Shown here piece by piece: positions 58,472 to 64,000 of a stretch of 64,000 nucleotides of DNA. The first letter of the stretch is position 1, and each line of letters opens with the position of its first letter. The notes under the pieces were generated by a model that was given only the letters and a program-made list of their open reading frames with translations, had not been told where the DNA came from and did not search any database. Source of the stretch: Magnetospirillum fulvum (lineage in GTDB: Bacteria > Pseudomonadota > Alphaproteobacteria > Rhodospirillales > Magnetospirillaceae); contig NZ_FNWO01000012.1 of NCBI RefSeq assembly GCF_900108475.1, forward strand, positions 90,009-154,008. Reading direction: 5' to 3'. The position numbers and the translations under genes were made by a program.

Positions 58472-58520
58472 ACCCTCCCGGTCACCATGATAGAAGGTCC
58501 GCCTCTCGCGACGAACCGCT

Positions 58521-58594
58521 TGGGGGATCGTCTAACGGTAGGACAGCGGACTCTGACTCCGCCAGTCTAGGTTCGAATCCTAGTCCCCCAGCCA
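58521..58594 (+). tRNA. tRNA-Gln (anticodon CTG)
   Basis: Full cloverleaf: acceptor TGGGGGA (58521-58527) pairs with TCCCCCA (58584-58590), discriminator G, encoded CCA (58592-58594). The anticodon stem GCGGA/TCCGC has loop CTCTGAC, giving anticodon CTG. The T-arm holds GGTTCGAATCC. 74 bases including CCA. The accessory locus begins right after it. Confidence 0.95.
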
Positions 58595-58667
58595 TCGCGC
58601 CTTTCATAGAAATCAACGACATCCCAAACGCGGCCCTCGGCCGCGTTGTTCGTTTGTGGCGTGCGCC

Positions 58668-58712
58668 GTACATTAGCAGTCCGTCCCACGCGGCCAGTGG
58701 ACCGTATGGACG
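58668..58712 (+). repeat. 45-bp direct repeat, left copy, flanking the MPE-NACHT gene
   Basis: 42 of 45 bases match 62458-62502, same orientation, offset 3,790 bp. Starts GTACATTAGCAGT and ends ACCGTATGGACG. It lies 74 bases past the tRNA-Gln end. Confidence 0.85.
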
Positions 58713-58769
58713 TTTACCAGTTCGACGGCTCTCCCACAAAGCGACGCTGCGTTACTCTCCTCAACGATT

Positions 58770-58799
58770 TTGACATACCGTCGTTTTCTAACTTAAACT
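58770..58799 (+). promoter_or_regulatory. Candidate sigma-70 promoter of the MPE-NACHT gene
   Basis: TTGACA at 58770-58775, an 18-base spacer, then TAAACT at 58794-58799, in an AT-rich patch inside the left repeat boundary and 45 bases ahead of the start codon. The gene therefore carries its own promoter. Confidence 0.45.
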
Positions 58800-58843
58800 A
58801 CTCCCCCTGCCGCCATTCGAAAAATTTGATTGGGGAAGAGGGA

Positions 58844-61800
58844 ATGTCGACTGTCACTTGGTTGCACTTGTCCGACTGGCATCAAGATTGTGACAGTTTC
58901 GACCGGGGCGTGGTTTGCGCCGCTTTGGTCCAGGATATTAAAGATCGTCGGACCATACATAAGTCGTTGGAGAGCGTTGATTTCGTCGTCTTTAGCGGCG
59001 ACGCCGCTCAAAGTGGCAAAAAAAAGGAATTCGAGGAAACTCGCGATACCCTGTTTTCTCCGGTCCTGGCCGAGCTTGGTCTTCCCCCCGAGAGGCTGTT
59101 CGTCGTCCCCGGCAATCATGACCTCGACCGCGATTACGTTCGGAAATTCTATCCCCCCGATCTTCAACAGCCTCTCAGAGATGACGCCGCCGTCCAGGAA
59201 TGGTTGGGCGATGACCGCGCACGCAGCAAGGCGCTGGAGGGCTTCGAGGCGTTTGAGTCGTTCATTTCCGGGTATACTGGGCAGGCCAATTGTCGTTATG
59301 GAAGCGTCGGCCGACTCGACATTCTCGATAAAACAAACGTGGTAATCATTGGCCTCAATACGGCGTGGATGTGTGGTCGAAACAAAAAATCATCTGGTGA
59401 AGTTGATGATCGCGGGTATCTGGTGGTCGGGGAGCCGCAGATCGTCGATGCCATCAATAATTCTGGAGGGGGTGACCTTCGTATCGTGGTGATGCATCAC
59501 TCGTTCGAGTGGCTCAGCGATTTTGATCGTAATCGTGTGGAAGGGCGCATAAAGGAGTGGGCCGATTTTATTTTGTTGGGACACGCCCACAGCCCAGAAG
59601 TAGCCTCACTAGAAGGGACTGGCGGAGCCTACACTCTTATCCCCGGAGGCGCATGTTTTAGCCAGCGAACCGCCCCGCACCCACGCTGGACCAACTCCTA
59701 TAACTTTGTTCACCTTGATCGAGCGAAAGGAAAGGGGGCGGTTTACTTGAGGCGCTGGGACGACAGCGAGCACCAATGGCGCGCCCATACTCTGTCCGAT
59801 GGCGTATACCCCTTGACCTTGCGCCCCGGTTTGAAAATCAGCAGCAACGGCAGGCGCGGCAAGTCTGTGCCGGATCCGGCCGCTGCGGAACAGCGCTATC
59901 GTGATTTGCTGCTGGAAACCTGCGACATCCTCGACCTCGCCAACCTTCCAGAGCAGGACCGCAACGTTGCCATGCGGCGACTGGAAATGCGCCGCCTTTA
60001 TGTCCCCCTACGGGTCCGTATCGAGGCCAAGACCAGCGACGCTGAAGAGACATCCTGGGAAGACATGGAAAAGCGTCTCGACAGCCGCAGGCGCGCCAGT
60101 GCCCTCGAAGATGTCAGAAGCTATCCGGTTGGCGAGCGATTGGCAGCTGCCCGGCGATTGATCGTGCTCGGAGATCCGGGCGCCGGCAAGACGACCCTGG
60201 CCCGTTGGATCACGACCGCCTACCTGCTTCGCCTGAAGGCTGACCCTGCCTTTTCAGAGCTTCCTGACGTCGCCAGTCTTCCTGACGCCGACGTCCTGCC
60301 CATTCTCATCCGCTGCCGCGACCTTGAGGGCAGGGCGGGCACCTTGGATCAGATGCTGACACGCACCCTGCGGGCAGCGGAATTGTCCACAGCTGAAGCC
60401 GAGGCCGTCGTCGGCGTGCTGCGCCAGAAGATTGAGGCGAAGTCGGCGCTACTGATCCTGGATGGTCTCGACGAGATTTCCTTATCGGTCGAGCGGCTGC
60501 GTTTGTGCGCGCAGATCGAAAAGATCGTCATCGCCCATCATGATCTGCCGGTAATCGTCACGTCGCGCATTGTCGGCTATCGCGAAATGGGGCGTCGACT
60601 CGGGCGGAATTTTGAACACCTGACTCTGGCCGACTTCAGTGGGGACGACAAAGATGTCTTCGCCCAGCGCTGGTGCGCGTTGGTGGAGCGTCCCGAGCGC
60701 CAGGAAATGGCGGCCAAGGAGTTGATTGATGACATCCACAGTAGCGACAGAATCGAACGCCTGACGGGCAATCCCATGCTGTTGACGACCATGGCGTTAG
60801 TCAAACGCAAGGTCGGACGGCTGCCGCAGCGGCGAGTGGAATTATACGAACAGGCCGTGGGCGTGCTGCTGAACTGGCGCAGTGAATTGGATGCTCCGCT
60901 GGACCCCAAGGAGGCATTGCCACAACTTTACTACCTTGCCCACGCCATGTGCGAGCGAGGGGTTCAGAGACTACCAAAAAGAGATATTATAGGACTTTTG
61001 CTGCGCATGCGTGCGGATTATCCCAATCTGCATACGGTGCATGATCGCCCCCCGGAAGAGTTCCTGGCCTTACTCGAATCGCGCACCGGCTTGATGATTG
61101 AGGCGGGGCGCGACCGGTACGAAGGTAAGATGGTGCCGGTCTATGAATTTCGTCACCTGACGTTCCAGGAATTTCTTGCCGCCTCTGCGCTGGTCGAGGG
61201 CATATTCAGGGGACGCGACAGAGGTTTATCTCTGGCACAAACAATCGCGCCCCTCGTCGATAGGGCGAAATTAGATGAAAATCCAATATATAATCGCGGA
61301 GAGGTTGCTGAAAGTTGGCGTGAGGTTTTACGCCTGTGCGTGACCTTATGCAGCTCCGACGATGTTGACCTAGTTCTTAATGAGATATTGTCAGATGAAT
61401 CAATATCGCGGGTTATTTTTGCAGTTTTGTGCCTTTCTGATGAGCCATATGCAAGCGAGTGGTGCGCTGAAAATATTATAAAATCTTTTGTCGGTCACGT
61501 TGATGCCATTAATCGAAGAAATGATATGCTAGGCATGAATAGTGCGGGAATTGCTCTAGCGTCAGGGCGCTGGCGCGGCCTGTTGAGAAAGGAATTGCTT
61601 GCTGCCTTCTTCCTGCAGCCTGGCAAGCACAGAAGCTCTCTGGGAGGCTTCTGGGGAGAGTGCGCGACCCGGTGGGAAAACGGAGATTCTGACGGTTGGG
61701 TGGCCGACCGTGTGACGATCCTGGAGCAGGGCGAAGAAATCGACGGCGCGGCCGCAGCGCTGGAGATCATGTACGCTGCCTATCGCGGTAAAATTAGCGC

Positions 61801-62392
61801 AACCAAATCGTTGGTTGCTGCGCTGATCTCCCGTCTCGGTGGGTCGCCTACGATGGCCCATGGCGCCGTCTGGGCGTTGGCTTGGCTTGCTGAAAAAGGC
61901 GGCTGGGTCCCCGATGAGAAAATTAATCAACTATTTAATAATCTTTTGAAGGATTATGACACCGATTACGGCGTTGCCCGAAGCGTAATCTGGATACTAA
62001 GTGCCACACCGGCGGCGGATATATCTCTTTCCGCCGATGATCTTATCCATTGGTTCAATGTGATGGATGACGCTGAAGAATGGATTGGAAAGGTTGCGTC
62101 ACGAACCCGCGATCCCGGCGCTTTCATCACGCACACGGCCTGCTGCCTTCACGATGGCGAACCGAAGGCTCGGCGCCGCTGCGTCGGCGCGTTTGTAGGG
62201 ATGGGGGCTGATCCGGATGGAATCCTGCTTTCAGAACATTTGACCGGCTATCCTCCTTGGCTAGATCCTGCCACCACCATTTTTGATAACCGTATTAATG
62301 GAATTGCTAAGGAGAAGGCCATGAATCCCGACGAGATCCGCGCTCGCTATAGAGAACTGAACGAACGATTCAGATTGCGTCTAGCGATATAA
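58844..62392 (+). CDS. Metallophosphoesterase-NACHT NTPase fusion (1182 aa), putative anti-phage NLR-like protein
   Basis: ATG at 58844 behind GGGGAAGAGG. N-terminal calcineurin-like phosphoesterase with the full metal set: SDWH (D11, H13), SGD (D53), GNHD (90-93), MHH (218-219), GHAH (246-249). Linker 310-430. NACHT: Walker A GDPGAGKTT (443-451), Walker B ALLILDGLDE (535-544), sensor TSR (573-575), and the LTGNPMLLTT helical/GxP segment. Residues about 650-1180 form a long helical, HEAT-like region, the probable sensor. Bacterial NACHT proteins with varied effector domains are known anti-phage defences; here the effector would be the phosphoesterase. No partner gene. Parts are notably lower in GC than neighbours. 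Confidence 0.85.
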   Translation: MSTVTWLHLSDWHQDCDSFDRGVVCAALVQDIKDRRTIHKSLESVDFVVFSGDAAQSGKKKEFEETRDTLFSPVLAELGLPPERLFVVPGNHDLDRDYVRKFYPPDLQQPLRDDAAVQEWLGDDRARSKALEGFEAFESFISGYTGQANCRYGSVGRLDILDKTNVVIIGLNTAWMCGRNKKSSGEVDDRGYLVVGEPQIVDAINNSGGGDLRIVVMHHSFEWLSDFDRNRVEGRIKEWADFILLGHAHSPEVASLEGTGGAYTLIPGGACFSQRTAPHPRWTNSYNFVHLDRAKGKGAVYLRRWDDSEHQWRAHTLSDGVYPLTLRPGLKISSNGRRGKSVPDPAAAEQRYRDLLLETCDILDLANLPEQDRNVAMRRLEMRRLYVPLRVRIEAKTSDAEETSWEDMEKRLDSRRRASALEDVRSYPVGERLAAARRLIVLGDPGAGKTTLARWITTAYLLRLKADPAFSELPDVASLPDADVLPILIRCRDLEGRAGTLDQMLTRTLRAAELSTAEAEAVVGVLRQKIEAKSALLILDGLDEISLSVERLRLCAQIEKIVIAHHDLPVIVTSRIVGYREMGRRLGRNFEHLTLADFSGDDKDVFAQRWCALVERPERQEMAAKELIDDIHSSDRIERLTGNPMLLTTMALVKRKVGRLPQRRVELYEQAVGVLLNWRSELDAPLDPKEALPQLYYLAHAMCERGVQRLPKRDIIGLLLRMRADYPNLHTVHDRPPEEFLALLESRTGLMIEAGRDRYEGKMVPVYEFRHLTFQEFLAASALVEGIFRGRDRGLSLAQTIAPLVDRAKLDENPIYNRGEVAESWREVLRLCVTLCSSDDVDLVLNEILSDESISRVIFAVLCLSDEPYASEWCAENIIKSFVGHVDAINRRNDMLGMNSAGIALASGRWRGLLRKELLAAFFLQPGKHRSSLGGFWGECATRWENGDSDGWVADRVTILEQGEEIDGAAAALEIMYAAYRGKISATKSLVAALISRLGGSPTMAHGAVWALAWLAEKGGWVPDEKINQLFNNLLKDYDTDYGVARSVIWILSATPAADISLSADDLIHWFNVMDDAEEWIGKVASRTRDPGAFITHTACCLHDGEPKARRRCVGAFVGMGADPDGILLSEHLTGYPPWLDPATTIFDNRINGIAKEKAMNPDEIRARYRELNERFRLRLAI

Positions 62393-62457
62393 ATTTCTTT
62401 TCAAGGCGAACTGGCCGGGGATATCTCGACGAGATGTTTTGCCGCTTGGCGATAGCA

Positions 62458-62502
62458 GTACATTAGCAGTTCGTCCCACGCGGCCAGCAGACCGTATGGA
62501 CG
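62458..62502 (+). repeat. 45-bp direct repeat, right copy
   Basis: Partner of 58668-58712 with three substitutions. It starts 66 bases after the MPE-NACHT stop and is followed 19 bases later by the integrase remnant. Confidence 0.85.
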
Positions 62503-62520
62503 CTGATGCGAGCTTGCCCG

Positions 62521-62790
62521 ATGTCCGACCCGATCAAAATCCTTGATGGTGCTGTGACGCTCTACCAGCGCACCAGCAATGGCGCGCGGACCTGGACGGC
62601 ACGCTACAAGATCAAGGGCGCGAAAGGCTATGTGGTCGCGGCCACGGGAAAGCGTGACCTTGAGGAAGCGAAGGAGGTGGCACGCGAGCGGTTCTACGAA
62701 CTGACCGCCGACCATCGACGCGGCATAGCCATCCACAGCCGCACCTTCTCCAAGGCCGTTGAGGCATATTTGGAGGACCAACAGGTTGCG
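62521..62790 (+). pseudogene. N-terminal remnant of a tyrosine integrase
   Basis: ATG at 62521. VTLYQRTSNGARTWTARYKI, ATGKRDLEEAKEVARERFYE and [14 protein letters not shown] are the arm-binding domain and the start of the core-binding domain of a phage-type integrase. The homology stops near 62785 and the frame runs into the alkylation-repair remnant, ending at 62868. No catalytic domain remains. Confidence 0.75.
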
Positions 62791-62792
62791 TT

Positions 62793-63332
62793 CACGACCG
62801 GAAAATCACCGAGCGGACGATGCGCAACCATCCGTCGGATACGGTGCGCGGCTGGGCCTGCTTCATGATTGGCGCGGCCGAGGGCTGGACGCTGAGCGAC
62901 AGGCTCGCCAGCCTCCGTCCCTTCGCCGACGATCCCCATTTCGGCGTGCGGGAATGGTCATGGCTGGCCGTCCGCCCGCATGTCGCCGCCGATCTCGGCA
63001 CCGCTATCGCGCAGTTCTCCACCTGGACGACCGCACCGTCCGAACGGCTGCGGCGCTATGCCAGCGAGGCGACACGGCCACGCGGGGTTTGGTGCGCCCA
63101 TATCGGGGCGTTGCGGCAGAGGCCCGAGCAAGCCCTGCCGATCCTCGAACCATTGCGGGCCGATCCCGCACCCTATGTGCAGGATTCTGTCGGGAATTGG
63201 CTGAACGATTCCGGAAAGGATCGGCCGGATTGGGTGCGGTCTCTCTGTGCGCGATGGTCGGCGGAGAGCGTCACCCCCGCCACCGCTCGCATCTGCAAAC
63301 GCGCCCTGCGGTCGCTTGATCGCCAGGGCTAA
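62793..63332 (+). pseudogene. 5'-truncated DNA alkylation repair (HEAT-type AlkC/AlkD-like) gene
   Basis: [60 protein letters not shown], and [20 protein letters not shown] are strongly conserved blocks of alkylation-repair HEAT proteins. About the first quarter to third of the gene is missing, replaced by the integrase remnant. ATG at 62820 could still express 170 residues. It marks the chromosomal side of an insertion/deletion junction near 62785-62795. Confidence 0.75.
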
Positions 63333-63372
63333 GTCTCAGCACTATGATCTGAGCACTCCAGCTTCCCGAGGG

Positions 63373-63594
63373 ATGATGACTGATACACTGGAAGACCGCC
63401 TGATCGCGCTCGAATGCCGCTTGGCCCATCATGAACGGATGGCCGAGGAGATTTCCGACGTGATGATCAGCCAGGGGCGGATGATAGATGTGATGGCTGC
63501 CGAGATCCGGCGGCTGCGCTCCCGCATGGGCGAGATCGAGGCGGGCGGATCACAACGCCTGCCCCAGGACGAGCCGCCACCGCCACATTACTAA
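63373..63594 (+). CDS. slyX: SlyX family protein
   Basis: 73 residues (start ATG 63373 or 63376). LEDRLIALECRLAHHERMAE then EISDVMISQGRMIDVMAAEI is the heptad-patterned coiled coil of SlyX, ending QDEPPPPHY as is usual for the family. Function undefined. It is the last gene before the rRNA promoter region. Confidence 0.88.
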   Translation: MMTDTLEDRLIALECRLAHHERMAEEISDVMISQGRMIDVMAAEIRRLRSRMGEIEAGGSQRLPQDEPPPPHY

Positions 63595-63658
63595 GCGGGC
63601 AAACCGGGGGCGGGCAGGGGCCTTTTCAGAAAAGTTACGTTGGTGTGAAAATAGGGTG

Positions 63659-63687
63659 TTGACGGGGTTGGGTGTGGGGCCTATAAA
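63659..63687 (+). promoter_or_regulatory. rRNA-type promoter P1
   Basis: TTGACG (63659-63664), 17-base spacer, TATAAA (63682-63687), followed by CCGCGCCTCGCC. First of three evenly spaced promoters. Confidence 0.8.
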
Positions 63688-63772
63688 CCGCGCCTCGCCG
63701 GGACGAACCTTCGGGTTTGAAACGGCGGGGTTTGAAGGGTTAACGGCTTCTGCGGATTGCAGAAAAAAGCAG

Positions 63773-63801
63773 TTGACACGGAGACCGGGGCGGGATAGAA
63801 A
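63773..63801 (+). promoter_or_regulatory. rRNA-type promoter P2
   Basis: TTGACA (63773-63778), 17-base spacer, TAGAAA (63796-63801), followed by the same CCGCGCCTCGC as P1. It lies 114 bases after P1. Confidence 0.8.
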
Positions 63802-63885
63802 CCGCGCCTCGCTGTTTCGGAGCCGGTGGTTCTGAGGCGGCGGCGAAGACCGGAAACGGAAATCGCCGCGGAGCGAAAAAAGAGA

Positions 63886-63914
63886 TTGACACGGCCGGCC
63901 GGGCCGATTATAAA
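63886..63914 (+). promoter_or_regulatory. rRNA-type promoter P3
   Basis: TTGACA (63886-63891), 17-base spacer, TATAAA (63909-63914), then CCGGCCTCCCC. It lies 113 bases after P2 and is the closest to consensus. Confidence 0.85.
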
Positions 63915-64000
63915 CCGGCCTCCCCGCTGCGGCGGGGCCCGCACTGAAGCGGGACGGAAATTGGCAACGATTTCCTGCTGTTTGACAAGTGAAGAGACAG
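63915..64000 (+). other. Probable leader of an rRNA operon (16S gene just beyond the window)
   Basis: After P3 comes a GC hairpin (CCCCGCTGCGGCGGGG, 63921-63936) and, at the very edge, TGCTGTTTGACAAGTGAAGA, resembling the boxA/pre-16S leader of alphaproteobacterial rrn operons. The 16S gene itself is not in the window. Confidence 0.6.

Noticed and set aside
58521..58594. tRNA-Gln 3' end as the attachment core of the NACHT locus
   Set aside because: I found no second copy of the tRNA 3' end to the right; the visible repeats start 74 bases downstream of the tRNA.

Overview
The window looks like the chromosome of a high-GC alphaproteobacterium, most likely of the Rhodospirillales (Magnetospirillum/Phaeospirillum-like). 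The grounds are the strongly GC-biased codon use, the alphaproteobacterial LexA box (GTTC-N7-GTTC), the ubiE-ubiB and mreBCD-mrdA-rodA operons, a flagellar stator pair with a chemoreceptor, and a B12-synthesis gene at the left edge. The species cannot be fixed from sequence reading alone.

Layout. 1-663: 3'-truncated cobD. 1001-16564: housekeeping genes: prs and asd (convergent), aroK-aroB-corC, a small membrane protein plus an exported protein, xerD-addA, an SOS-controlled small gene, a multi-hairpin repeat element, ybaK, a MATE pump and an MFS carrier. 16713-18117: a lower-GC HsdR_N-type nuclease gene, probably an older insertion.

18118-27955: an integrated element whose 138-bp ends match at an offset of exactly 9,700 bp. 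It sits in the 3' end of guaA. Cargo: a displaced guaA tail, a serine recombinase, a winged-helix regulator, several phage antirepressor-type proteins built from shared modules, a T7 gp14-like internal virion protein, a possible excisionase and a tyrosine integrase. There is no capsid, terminase or recognisable replicase, so it resembles a phage satellite or phage-derived integrative element.

27875-58594: backbone again: guaA, thpR, tesA, a glycine-zipper lipoprotein, a zeta-type toxin with its partner, ilvC, uvrD/pcrA-prmA, a chemoreceptor, an OprB porin, an ABC-2 exporter, leuA, the rod-shape operon, a metallo-beta-lactamase-fold hydrolase, a PomAB-like stator pair, a nucleotide-sugar dehydrogenase, ubiE-ubiB, lldD, gloB, a methyltransferase and tRNA-Gln(CTG). 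Two copies of a structured element with an identical 53-bp core lie at 40031 and 57525.

58595-63332: a second accessory locus just after tRNA-Gln. It holds a 1182-residue protein joining a calcineurin-like metallophosphoesterase to a NACHT NTPase and a long C-terminal region. It is bracketed by 45-bp direct repeats 3,790 bp apart and followed by an integrase remnant spliced onto a decapitated DNA-alkylation-repair gene. This is the best candidate for a little-described (probably anti-phage) system. 63373-64000: slyX, then three tandem near-consensus promoters and a leader typical of an rRNA operon that starts beyond the right edge.
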